In this document: piece by piece, positions 1 through 7,071 of the stretch
Numbering within the stretch: the first letter of the stretch is position 1
How the letters are laid out: each line of letters begins with the position of its first letter
Assembly: GCA_938039795.1 (NCBI GenBank)
Contig: CALHWU010000195.1
Span: 1-13,880 of the forward strand
Reading direction: 5' to 3'
DNA: 13,880 nucleotides
Source of the DNA: an uncultured Muribaculaceae bacterium
Lineage (GTDB): Bacteria; Bacteroidota; Bacteroidia; Bacteroidales; Muribaculaceae
The notes under the pieces: generated by a model
The model's database searches: none
What the model saw: the letters and a program-made list of their open reading frames with translations, nothing else
Told to the model about the DNA's origin: nothing
Translations under genes and position numbers: made by a program

Positions 1-95
1 CCATACACCCCCATGGCGCCGAACGCCGTGCGGATGCCGTCGGATTTATGTGGCTGTATCTCCTGCTGCCGTGGCTGCTCCATCTGACCGGTCAT
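1..95 (-). CDS. 5' end of a divergent gene of unknown function (partial)
   Basis: The minus strand reads open from an ATG at 95 to the window edge (31 codons plus two bases). The N-terminus begins MTGQMEQPRQQEIQPHKSDG and continues IRTAFGAMGVY. The charged start followed by a small, hydrophobic, glycine-rich stretch would suit a short cytoplasmic tail leading into a membrane segment, but too little is visible to name a family. A second in-frame ATG at 83 is an alternative start. Support for a real gene is the perfect -7 element TAAATTTG on the same strand at 117-110, just upstream, and the divergent arrangement with the MFS gene. No function is assigned. Confidence 0.5.
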   Translation of the reverse strand, partial: MTGQMEQPRQQEIQPHKSDGIRTAFGAMGVY

Positions 96-109
96 ATATA
101 TCTCTTCGG

Positions 110-117
110 CAAATTTA
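110..117 (-). promoter_or_regulatory. -7 promoter element for the divergent left-edge gene
   Basis: Read on the minus strand, 117-110 is TAAATTTG, a full match to the Bacteroidetes TAnnTTTG element. It lies 14 bases before the ATG at 95, so the leader would be only about 8-10 bases. No good TTTG -33 element is seen about 20 bases further upstream. Confidence 0.45.
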
Positions 118-174
118 GCCAATCTCCGCGAGATAACGACTCTTTTGCCATATTTGCCACACTTTTTTCATATT

Positions 175-207
175 GTTGGCGCGATACGGAAAAAATCGGT
201 AATTTTG
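175..207 (+). promoter_or_regulatory. Bacteroidetes-type promoter of the MFS gene
   Basis: TAATTTTG at 200-207 matches TAnnTTTG exactly. GTTG at 175-178 is a 3-of-4 match to the -33 TTTG, with a 21-base spacer, within the usual 19-21. Transcription should start near 212-214, giving a leader of about 23 bases. An AGGA at 227-230 before the ATG at 236 is one of the few Shine-Dalgarno-like sequences in the window. The rest of 118-174 is AT-rich divergent intergenic DNA with nothing else recognisable. Confidence 0.6.
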
Positions 208-235
208 TCGGCATTTTTATGACGTCAGGAAACCT

Positions 236-1432
236 ATGGCTACATCTACCGACTCAAGCAAGACTGTCTTCTCCATACTATTCGCTATCAGCATAGCTCA
301 TCTGCTCAACGATGCGGTGCAATCCGTCATTCCGTCGATCTACCCCATATTAAAGGACGATTTCGGACTGACATTCACTCAGATCGGCATCATAACGTTT
401 GTCTTTCAGATGACGTCGTCGATACTCCAGCCCTTTGTCGGACGATATGCCGACCGCCATCCGAGCCCGTTCGCTCTCACCTGCGGCATGTGCATATCGC
501 TGACAGGACTGGTGCTTCTGGCTTTTTCCGACAGTTTCGAATTCATTCTCGGATCTGTAGCCGTGGTAGGCATGGGCTCCTCGATATTTCATCCCGAGGC
601 ATCGCGCGTGGCGCAGATCGCCGCCGGTGGCCGCAAGAGCCTCGCCCAGTCGATCTTCCAGGTTGGAGGCAACGGAGGGACCGCCATCGGCCCGCTCCTG
701 GCCGCTCTGATCGTACTGCCCCACGGCAAGGGAGCCGTCATATGGTTCGCTCTTGCTCTTGTGGCCGGCGCCGCCGTCGTCACGTGGGTGGGCCGGTGGT
801 ATCAGCGAAGCATAGCGAGCCGCATGTCGGCCCGGCTATCCGATGCCCGCAAATCATTGGATCTGACGCAGCGTCAGATCCGATGGGCCATGGTAGTGCT
901 CGTGTTGCTGACCTTCTCCAAACAGTTTTTTCTGGCGAGCATGAACAGCTACTTCACATTCTTCCTCATCGACAAGTTCGGCATCTCGATCCGCGACGCC
1001 CAGCTCTGCCTGTTCGCCTTTCTGGCAGCGTCAGCGGTCGGCATCATAGCCGGGGGCTACGCCGGCGACAAGATAGGCCGCAAATACGTCATCTGGTGCT
1101 CGATACTCGGAGCCGCCCCCTTCGCTCTGTGCATGCCATACGTCGGTCTCGCCATGACGGTTATTCTCGCGGTGCTGGTCGGGCTTATAATCTCATCGGC
1201 ATTCTCGGCCATACTCGTTTTTGCCACCGAACTGAAACCGGCCCACCTCGGCACCATCGCCGGGCTCTTCTTCGGCCTTTCGTTCGGACTCGGAGGCATT
1301 GGCGCAGCCTTCTTCGGATGGCTTGCCGAAATGACCGACATCCAGTTCGTTTTCCACATCAGCACCCTTCTTCCGCTGCTAGGTATTGTGGCCGCATTCC
1401 TGCCCGACATGCGACCGGTCGACAAGCCGTGA
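236..1432 (+). CDS. MFS exporter of the Fsr (fosmidomycin resistance) type
   Basis: Inner-membrane proton-coupled exporter of the major facilitator superfamily, 398 residues with about 12 hydrophobic segments in two halves. These are separated by a basic cytoplasmic loop at about residues 186-214. Features typical of the Fsr/YfnC branch are visible: AHLLND near residues 21-26, SIFHPEASR near 116-124, and the glycine-rich FQVGGNGGTAIGP at 141-153. GGYAGDKIGRK at 273-283 is a motif-A-like loop opening the second half. Family members export fosmidomycin or other small molecules; the substrate here cannot be told from sequence. The start at 236 follows an AGGAAA and a good promoter; an ATG at 219 is out of frame. 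The next gene, fabD, has its own -7 element, so this is probably a single-gene unit. Confidence 0.88.
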   Translation: MATSTDSSKTVFSILFAISIAHLLNDAVQSVIPSIYPILKDDFGLTFTQIGIITFVFQMTSSILQPFVGRYADRHPSPFALTCGMCISLTGLVLLAFSDSFEFILGSVAVVGMGSSIFHPEASRVAQIAAGGRKSLAQSIFQVGGNGGTAIGPLLAALIVLPHGKGAVIWFALALVAGAAVVTWVGRWYQRSIASRMSARLSDARKSLDLTQRQIRWAMVVLVLLTFSKQFFLASMNSYFTFFLIDKFGISIRDAQLCLFAFLAASAVGIIAGGYAGDKIGRKYVIWCSILGAAPFALCMPYVGLAMTVILAVLVGLIISSAFSAILVFATELKPAHLGTIAGLFFGLSFGLGGIGAAFFGWLAEMTDIQFVFHISTLLPLLGIVAAFLPDMRPVDKP

Positions 1433-1489
1433 CCCTCCCCTAAATACCGTCCTTGCGTGTTCAGACTTCCGTATCTCACTTTTTTGTAG

Positions 1490-1497
1490 TAAATTTG
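1490..1497 (+). promoter_or_regulatory. -7 promoter element upstream of fabD
   Basis: TAAATTTG at 1490-1497 matches TAnnTTTG exactly. The corresponding -33 position (TTCC at 1467-1470) is weak. Transcription would begin near 1502-1504, giving a leader of about 40 bases that is purine-rich and ends in seven T residues immediately before the ATG, with no Shine-Dalgarno sequence. Confidence 0.55.
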
Positions 1498-1543
1498 CAC
1501 CCGTCAAAACGAACAATCAGAAACGAAACATAAACGTTTTTTT

Positions 1544-2422
1544 ATGAAAGCATTTGTTTTTCCGGGCCAAGGTGCCCAATTTGTCGGCATGGGCAAAGAC
1601 CTGTACGACAACAATGCCACAGCGCATGAGATGTTTGAGAAAGCCAACGAGATACTTGGCTTCCGCATCACCGACATAATGTTTGCCGGCACCGACGAAG
1701 ACCTCAAGCAGACCAAGGTGACCCAGCCCGCCATCTTCCTTCACTCTGTGATTCTTGCCAAGACAATGGGCAGCGACTTCAACCCCGACATGGTGGCCGG
1801 ACACTCGCTCGGCGAATTCTCCGCACTGACAGCCGCCGGAGCTCTCAGCTTCGAGGACGGACTGAAGCTCGTGGCTGCCCGCGCCATGGCCATGCAGAAA
1901 GCCTGCGAGATGAAACCCTCCACCATGGCCGCCGTACTCGCGCTTCCCGACGAGAAAGTGGAGGAAATATGCGAATCAGTGCCCGGCGTGGTGGTATGCG
2001 CCAACTACAACTGCCCCGGCCAGATCGTGATTTCCGGCGAAGTCGAGGCCATCGACGCCGCCTGCGCCAAAATGCTTGAAGCCGGTGCTAAGCGCGCGCT
2101 CAAACTCAAGGTTGGAGGTGCATTCCATTCACCCTGCATGGAGCCCGCACGCGCTGAACTGGCCGAAGCTATCGCCCGCACCGAGATCCACACTCCGATC
2201 TGCCCCGTCTATCAGAACGTCGACGCCAAGCCGCATACCGACCCCGAGGAGATCAAAGCCAATCTCGTGGCACAGCTGACAGCCCCCGTGCGCTGGACAC
2301 AGACCGTCAAGAACATGATAGCCGATGGCGCTACAGAATTCGTCGAGGTAGGTCCGGGCAAGGTGCTTCAGGGACTCGTCGCCAAGATCGACCGCAACGC
2401 CACCGTCAGCGGCATCCAGTGA
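1544..2422 (+). CDS. fabD: Malonyl-CoA:ACP transacylase FabD
   Basis: Cytoplasmic enzyme moving the malonyl group from CoA to acyl carrier protein, which supplies the extender unit for type II fatty-acid synthesis. At 292 residues it is slightly shorter than E. coli FabD. Visible hallmarks: FPGQGAQ at residues 6-12 (oxyanion-hole region), the GHSLGE nucleophile elbow with catalytic Ser88, Arg113 in the AARAMAM segment that binds the malonyl carboxylate, and catalytic His195 in GGAFHSP. The C-terminal FVEVGPGKVL segment is also standard. The start is fixed by MKAFVFPGQG, which matches family N-termini. It sits away from other fab genes, 19 bases ahead of an M16 peptidase with which it is probably co-transcribed. 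Nothing appears truncated. Confidence 0.96.
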   Translation: MKAFVFPGQGAQFVGMGKDLYDNNATAHEMFEKANEILGFRITDIMFAGTDEDLKQTKVTQPAIFLHSVILAKTMGSDFNPDMVAGHSLGEFSALTAAGALSFEDGLKLVAARAMAMQKACEMKPSTMAAVLALPDEKVEEICESVPGVVVCANYNCPGQIVISGEVEAIDAACAKMLEAGAKRALKLKVGGAFHSPCMEPARAELAEAIARTEIHTPICPVYQNVDAKPHTDPEEIKANLVAQLTAPVRWTQTVKNMIADGATEFVEVGPGKVLQGLVAKIDRNATVSGIQ

Positions 2423-2441
2423 TCAGGCGCCAAAAACCGCA

Positions 2442-3695
2442 ATGAAAGCTCACTGCAAATCTGAAGAGAGCTATCAGGCCATACACTACATGACCCTTCC
2501 GACAGGGCTGCGACTTCTCCACATTCCCGGCTCCGGGGATGTGGAGTATTTTGGTATGGCCGTCAGAGCCGGAAGCCGCAACGAACAGCCGGATGAGGAA
2601 GGTCTCGCACATTTTGTGGAGCACACGATCTTCAAGGGCACACGCAGGCGCCGTGCATGTCATATCGTCAATTGCCTCGAATCAGTCGGAGGCGAGCTGA
2701 ACGCATTCACCACCAAGGAGGAGACGACTGTATACAGCATATTCCCGAAAGGCAACCTGCGCCGTGCGGCAGATCTGATAGCCGATCTGGTGACCGACTC
2801 AGTGTTTCCTCCGGCTCAGCTTGACAAGGAACGGTCAGTGGTCGAAGATGAGATCAACTCTTACCTTGACTCCCCTGCCGAGGCGATCTACGACGATTTC
2901 GACGAGATCATATTTGCAGGTTCGCCACTGGCCCACAACATACTGGGATCCTCCTACACTCTGGCAGCTTTCACACCTGAAAAGTGCCGCCAATGGCTTG
3001 AACAGCATTTCACCGTCGACACCTCAATACTGTTTTATTCAGGAGCGGAAAGGCCTGAACGTGTGTTTTGCCTGCTGACAGAGGCATTCGCTCGCTTTAC
3101 ACGCCATTCTGTAGCGCTACGTGCTCTCCAAAACCAAGTGACGGCATCGCGCTTCAATATCGACCGCGACGACTCCCTGCATCAGGCGCATACTCTTAAC
3201 GGTGTAGTCACCGGCGGAATTTTTGACAGAAGCCGGCATGCACTGTCGCTGCTTTCGAACATACTGGCCGGCCCCGGAATGAACTCACAGCTCAACTTGG
3301 AGCTGCGCGAACGCCGCGGACTGGTCTACACCGTCGAATCATCGCTCACGCTCTACTCCGACTGCGGCCTGCTGACGATATATTTCGGATGCGATCCCGA
3401 CAACCATCCCCGCTGCCTTGACATCATGCGACGGACGCTCGGACGCCTGGCATCCGACGGACTGACCGAACGGAAATTCCTTCAGGCAAAGCGCCAGCTG
3501 TCGGGTCAGCTCACTGTAGCTTCGGAGCAACGCGAGAATTCAGTGCTGTCGGCTGCCCGCAGCTTCCTGCTGCGTGGCGAAGTGATGACCGTCGCCGATC
3601 AGCGTCGCGCCGTAGAAAGTATCAGCCACGACGATTTCGACGCTCTTCTGCCTCTGATTGCACCTGACCGGCTGTCGACCCTCACATTACGCTGA
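2442..3695 (+). CDS. M16 family zinc metallopeptidase (processing-peptidase-like)
   Basis: Single-chain M16 (pitrilysin/insulinase) peptidase of 417 residues, with N-terminal catalytic and C-terminal halves. The inverted zinc motif HFVEH lies at residues 57-61 (His57 and His61 bind zinc, Glu60 is the general base). Glu137 in ERSVVEDEI, 76 residues after His61, is the expected third ligand, so the site looks intact. The C-terminal half carries the conserved Arg289/Tyr296 pair (LRERRGLVY) that helps grip the substrate. There is no signal peptide, so a cytoplasmic location is likely. Family members degrade or process short unfolded peptides; the substrate is unknown. It starts 19 bases after fabD with no promoter or terminator between. 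A start at Met17 (2490) would lose only a non-conserved tail. Confidence 0.9.
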   Translation: MKAHCKSEESYQAIHYMTLPTGLRLLHIPGSGDVEYFGMAVRAGSRNEQPDEEGLAHFVEHTIFKGTRRRRACHIVNCLESVGGELNAFTTKEETTVYSIFPKGNLRRAADLIADLVTDSVFPPAQLDKERSVVEDEINSYLDSPAEAIYDDFDEIIFAGSPLAHNILGSSYTLAAFTPEKCRQWLEQHFTVDTSILFYSGAERPERVFCLLTEAFARFTRHSVALRALQNQVTASRFNIDRDDSLHQAHTLNGVVTGGIFDRSRHALSLLSNILAGPGMNSQLNLELRERRGLVYTVESSLTLYSDCGLLTIYFGCDPDNHPRCLDIMRRTLGRLASDGLTERKFLQAKRQLSGQLTVASEQRENSVLSAARSFLLRGEVMTVADQRRAVESISHDDFDALLPLIAPDRLSTLTLR

Positions 3696-3734
3696 CACCT
3701 TATTGGAGCCATTTGTATCAAAAAAGGCAAATCA

Positions 3735-3766
3735 TTTGGATAATTACCCATATTGCATTAATTTCG
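3735..3766 (+). promoter_or_regulatory. Promoter of the dusB operon, placed almost on the start codon
   Basis: TTTG at 3735-3738 is a perfect -33 element. After a 20-base spacer, TAATTTCG at 3759-3766 matches TAnnTTTG at 7 of 8 positions. It is the best-spaced promoter in the window. The -7 element ends only six bases before the dusB ATG at 3773, so the transcript should start at or within a few bases of the start codon. The intergenic stretch 3696-3734 before it holds a run of six A residues and no convincing terminator for the M16 gene. Confidence 0.6.
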
Positions 3767-3772
3767 TGACTG

Positions 3773-4786
3773 ATGAAGATAGGTGATATACAATTAGGAC
3801 CGCGTCCGGTGCTCCTCGCCCCGATGGAGGATGTCACCGACGAATCGTTCCGGCTCATATGCAGGGAGCAGGGAGCAGACTTCACCTATACAGAATTCGT
3901 GTCGGCCGACGCCCTGATCCGCAATATCGCCGCCACCACCCGCAAGCTCGCCATCAAACCGGCCGAACGCCCCGCCGCTATCCAGATCTACGGGCGCGAC
4001 ACCGACTCGATGGTAGAGGCTGCCCGCATTGTCGAGCAGGCCCATCCCGACGTGATCGACATCAACTTCGGATGTCCTGTCAAAAAAGTGGCCGGCAAGG
4101 GAGCAGGCGCAGGGATGCTCCGCGACATCCCAAAGATGCTTGAAATAACCTCGGCCGTGGTAAAAGCCGTCAGTCTGCCGGTGACAGTAAAGACACGCAC
4201 CGGATGGGACGCCGACCACCGTATTATCGCCACTCTGGCCGAACAGCTGCAGGACTGCGGCATACGCGCCCTCACCGTCCATGGCCGCACAAGGGCGCAG
4301 ATGTACACCGGTCGCGCCGACTGGGAGATGATAGCCCGGGTGAAGGAGAACCCGCGGCTCACCATCCCCCTCATAGGCAACGGCGACATCACCACCGGAC
4401 AGGAGGCTCTCGAAGCGTTCACACGCTACGGCGTCGACGGAGTGATGGTAGGACGCGCCTCGATAGGCGCCCCGTGGATTTTCCGCTCCATGAAAGCCGC
4501 TGTCGAGGGTAGCGAGGAGCCGGAGATCACCGATGCCGACAAATTCGCCATACTCCGCCGCCAGATAGCCGAGAGCATAGAGCGTATCGACGAATACCGC
4601 GGCATACTCCACATCCGCCGCCATCTGGCCGCATCGCCGCTGTTCAAGGGGATCGCCAATTTCCGCGACACCCGCATAGCCATGCTTCGGGCTTCGACCT
4701 ATGAAGAACTGTCGGCAATTCTCGACAAGGTGGAAAAGCAACTGTCGACTCAGGAAATAAAACGCAACCCAACAATACAGATATGA
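3773..4786 (+). CDS. dusB: tRNA-dihydrouridine synthase (DusB type)
   Basis: FMN-dependent cytoplasmic enzyme reducing uridine to dihydrouridine in the tRNA D-loop with NAD(P)H. At 337 residues it has the usual length: a TIM barrel over about residues 1-240 and a helical tRNA-binding domain after it. Signature segments: APMEDVTDESFR at 16-27 (FMN loop), DINFGCPVKKV with catalytic Cys101, VKTRTGW with Lys140 for FMN, LTVHGRTR with His170, GNGDI, and GVMVGRASIGAPWIF near the phosphate site. The start is set by the family-typical N-terminus MKIGDIQLGPRPVLLAPM. The gene appears to be transcribed from a promoter so close that the mRNA is nearly leaderless. Its stop overlaps the next start as ATGA at 4783-4786, which points to translational coupling. 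Confidence 0.95.
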   Translation: MKIGDIQLGPRPVLLAPMEDVTDESFRLICREQGADFTYTEFVSADALIRNIAATTRKLAIKPAERPAAIQIYGRDTDSMVEAARIVEQAHPDVIDINFGCPVKKVAGKGAGAGMLRDIPKMLEITSAVVKAVSLPVTVKTRTGWDADHRIIATLAEQLQDCGIRALTVHGRTRAQMYTGRADWEMIARVKENPRLTIPLIGNGDITTGQEALEAFTRYGVDGVMVGRASIGAPWIFRSMKAAVEGSEEPEITDADKFAILRRQIAESIERIDEYRGILHIRRHLAASPLFKGIANFRDTRIAMLRASTYEELSAILDKVEKQLSTQEIKRNPTIQI

Positions 4787-5493
4787 AACGAAATCTCATC
4801 ACCCTCTTTTTGACAGCCGCGACCATTACATCATTCGCGGCCGAACCGACACGCTACGAGCTCGACGTGAAGGATTTCACAGAACTCAAAGTGACCGACG
4901 GCATCAATGTTGACTATAAATGCAATCCCGACTCGGCAGGCAAAGCGGTGTTCAACACATCGCCCGAACTGGCTTCGGCGATATACTTCGTGCCTGGAAA
5001 GTCGAAACTCGAGATTCAGCTTGCCACCAAAGAGAACGGTAAATACGAAGGACTGCCTACCGTAACCGTCTACTCCAATTTCCTCTCGAAAGTAGAGAAC
5101 TCCGGCGATTCGCTCGTAAGAGTAGTCAGCCTCGCACCCGGCCCGAAACTCAAGGCGCGCGTGATAGGCAACGGGCATATGCTCGTGCGCAACGTCAAAG
5201 CAAATCAGGTCGACGCATCAATTGATACAGGCAACGGCACCATCACCATCTACGGTTCGACCGATCATGCCAAACTTTCCACTACCGGCAAAGGTAATAT
5301 CCAGGCCGACGCACTGACGGCCAACACAGTCAAATGCAGCCTGTGGGGCACCGGATCTATCGGCTGCAATCCCAAGGATGAGCTGTCAGTTATGGGAGCC
5401 GGATCGGGCACGGTGTACTACAAAGGAAAGCCGACGATCAAAAACCGTTCGGTCGGCGTCAAGACATCCCCTATCGACCCAACCGACGAATAA
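4783..5493 (+). CDS. Secreted GIN-domain (DUF2807) protein
   Basis: A 236-residue exported protein with a signal peptide at about residues 1-20 (MKRNL, a hydrophobic core, cut near FAA/E). The rest fits a GIN/DUF2807 domain (putative auto-transporter adhesin head domain): a YELDVKDFTELKVTDGINVD opening, then a beta-strand-rich run with repeated Gly-Asn and Thr-Gly turns (IGNGH, DTGNGT, TTGKGN, WGTGS, GAGSG), as expected of a right-handed beta-helix-like fold. There is no lipobox cysteine, so it is probably periplasmic or surface-located. The function of this family in Bacteroidetes is not established. It overlaps dusB by four bases and ends in tandem stops TAATAA directly touching the flippase start, so all three are probably co-expressed. 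Confidence 0.82.
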   Translation: MKRNLITLFLTAATITSFAAEPTRYELDVKDFTELKVTDGINVDYKCNPDSAGKAVFNTSPELASAIYFVPGKSKLEIQLATKENGKYEGLPTVTVYSNFLSKVENSGDSLVRVVSLAPGPKLKARVIGNGHMLVRNVKANQVDASIDTGNGTITIYGSTDHAKLSTTGKGNIQADALTANTVKCSLWGTGSIGCNPKDELSVMGAGSGTVYYKGKPTIKNRSVGVKTSPIDPTDE

Positions 5494-5496
5494 TAA

Positions 5497-6981
5497 ATGG
5501 ACCGGCAGGCCGAAATGAAACGCCGCGTGGCCGGCACCGTGAAATGGAACGCCATCGACAAGATACTGTCGATGGCGCTCTATACAGTCACGGGCATAGT
5601 GCTGGCCCGCGAGGTCCCGAAGGATGATTTCGGTCTGCTCGGCGCAGTGATGGTATTTGCCGCTTTCGCCGCATTGTTCGTCGACAGCGGTTTCTCGTCG
5701 GCGCTCATCCAGAAGAAACGCGTCAGCCGCCTCGACTACAGTTCTGTATTCTGGCTAAATATGGCTGTGGCTACCGCCATATACGTCTTACTATACTTCT
5801 TCGCCCCGCTGATAGCCCGCATATTCCAGAACGATCTGCGCATCATCTCGGTGGCCCGCGTGGCGTTTCTTGCTTTCGTAATCAACGCCACCGCCATCGT
5901 GCAGACCAACCGCCTAATGAAGCGCATGCAGGTGAAGATGATCACCGTCAGCAACGCCCTTGGCCTTATCATCAGCTCGGTCGCCGCCATATGGATGGCT
6001 GTGGAGGGCATGGGGGTATGGGCCCTCGTATGGCAGACACTGATACTTGCCGCAGTAAAATCAATCGTATTGTGGGCCACCGGCCACTGGACGCCGCTTA
6101 TGCGCGTATCATTCAGGTCGCTCAAAGCATTTTTCAAAGTCGGTTCGGGAATGATGGGCGGAGCTTTCCTTAATATCCTCTTCAAAAACATCTATGCCTT
6201 TATCATAGGAATGCGGGCCGGAGTTCTTCCTTTGAGCTACTATACCCAGGCCGACAAATGGAGCAACATGGGCATATCATCGCTGACAGCGATATTCACC
6301 CAGTCGTTTCTTCCGGCCCTGTCGCAGTTTCAGGACGATCCCAAGCGCTTCGCCTCATCTACCGCGAAGATGAACCGCTTCACATCCTACCTGCTCTTTC
6401 CCTGCTGCGGTCTGGCGATAATCATCACCACTGCCCTCTTCCATCTCTGTTTCGGTCCGAAATGGGATGCTGCGATATATCTTTTCCAGCTCCTGATGCT
6501 CAGAGGCATATTTACGGTGCTGAGCAGTCTCTACAACAACTACCTGCTCGCTTTGGGACGCGCGCGGCTGATCGTCGTCACCGAACTGATACGCGACTCG
6601 GCCGCACTGATAGCGATAGCCCTTACGTGGCCGTATATAACTCTTGAGACTGCCGATGATCCGACTCTCGGCATCGCGATACTTCTGTGGGGACAGATCG
6701 GAGCATCAGTTCTGACATGGGCCATAACGCTCGTGATAGCTGCCCGGCTCTCCGGACGCACCTCATGGCAGTTTATCTGCGACTCGCTCCCCTACGCCGC
6801 CACCGCACTTATATCGGTGACAATCGCAGCTATGCTGACATGGCTGACCGGATCTCCCCTCATTCTTGTCATCGGACAACTTGCCGTCGGTACATTTTTA
6901 TACATGGGACTTAACCGGATAGCCGGATCACGCATACAGTCGGAGGTCATCGATAACTTCCGTAGCCGGTTCATGCGCTGA
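5497..6981 (+). CDS. Wzx/MATE-like polysaccharide flippase
   Basis: Polytopic inner-membrane protein of 494 residues with roughly 12-14 hydrophobic segments, resembling the polysaccharide biosynthesis/export (WzxC-like, MOP superfamily) transporters that flip undecaprenyl-linked glycans to the periplasmic face. The N-terminus (VAGTVKWNAIDKI, LAREVPKDDFGLLG, then DSGFSSALIQKK near residues 67-78) is characteristic of the Bacteroidetes lipopolysaccharide-biosynthesis flippases. No glycosyltransferase or other capsule gene is adjacent, so the glycan is unknown. The ATG at 5497 directly follows the tandem stop of the GIN gene; Met7 at 5515 is an alternative start. It is the last gene of the dusB unit and no clear terminator follows in 6982-7027. 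Confidence 0.88.
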   Translation: MDRQAEMKRRVAGTVKWNAIDKILSMALYTVTGIVLAREVPKDDFGLLGAVMVFAAFAALFVDSGFSSALIQKKRVSRLDYSSVFWLNMAVATAIYVLLYFFAPLIARIFQNDLRIISVARVAFLAFVINATAIVQTNRLMKRMQVKMITVSNALGLIISSVAAIWMAVEGMGVWALVWQTLILAAVKSIVLWATGHWTPLMRVSFRSLKAFFKVGSGMMGGAFLNILFKNIYAFIIGMRAGVLPLSYYTQADKWSNMGISSLTAIFTQSFLPALSQFQDDPKRFASSTAKMNRFTSYLLFPCCGLAIIITTALFHLCFGPKWDAAIYLFQLLMLRGIFTVLSSLYNNYLLALGRARLIVVTELIRDSAALIAIALTWPYITLETADDPTLGIAILLWGQIGASVLTWAITLVIAARLSGRTSWQFICDSLPYAATALISVTIAAMLTWLTGSPLILVIGQLAVGTFLYMGLNRIAGSRIQSEVIDNFRSRFMR

Positions 6982-7027
6982 CATCACGCGAGACCCGCAC
7001 CCGGTTTTCGCACACTTTTGGAAGCGA

Positions 7028-7060
7028 TTTGCATATCTTTACTACGAAAAGATATCTAAA
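7028..7060. repeat. 33-bp inverted-repeat site, possible recombinase core or operator
   Basis: Left arm TTTGCATATCTTT (7028-7040), 7-base spacer ACTACGA (7041-7047), right arm AAAGATATCTAAA (7048-7060). The arms pair at 11 of 13 positions, including a perfect inner 8 bp. This geometry (13-bp arms, short asymmetric spacer) resembles core sites of tyrosine recombinases such as loxP or dif, and the site lies 11 bases before the recombinase start. TATCTTTA at 7034-7041 is also a 7-of-8 match to the -7 promoter element but lacks a well-spaced -33. The site could therefore instead be the gene's promoter with an operator. Role inferred; the repeat itself is seen directly. Confidence 0.5.
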
Positions 7061-7071
7061 CCGACTACCAC

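Noticed and set aside
220..227. Palindrome TGACGTCA in the MFS leader
   Set aside because: It is a perfect 8-bp palindrome, but single and unsupported by flanking symmetry; short palindromes of this size occur by chance.
48..296. An 82-codon plus-strand frame with a hydrophobic start
   Set aside because: It overlaps both divergent promoters and the start of the MFS gene, and its first part is antisense to the left-edge gene. No promoter or conserved feature supports it.
490..1443. A 317-codon frame overlapping the MFS gene on the same strand
   Set aside because: It is very Arg/His-rich, typical of an out-of-frame reading of a GC-rich gene, while the MFS frame shows clear membrane segments and motifs.
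3794..4741. A 315-codon open frame antisense to dusB
   Set aside because: It is a mirror of the dusB coding sequence with no family features, no start context and no promoter.
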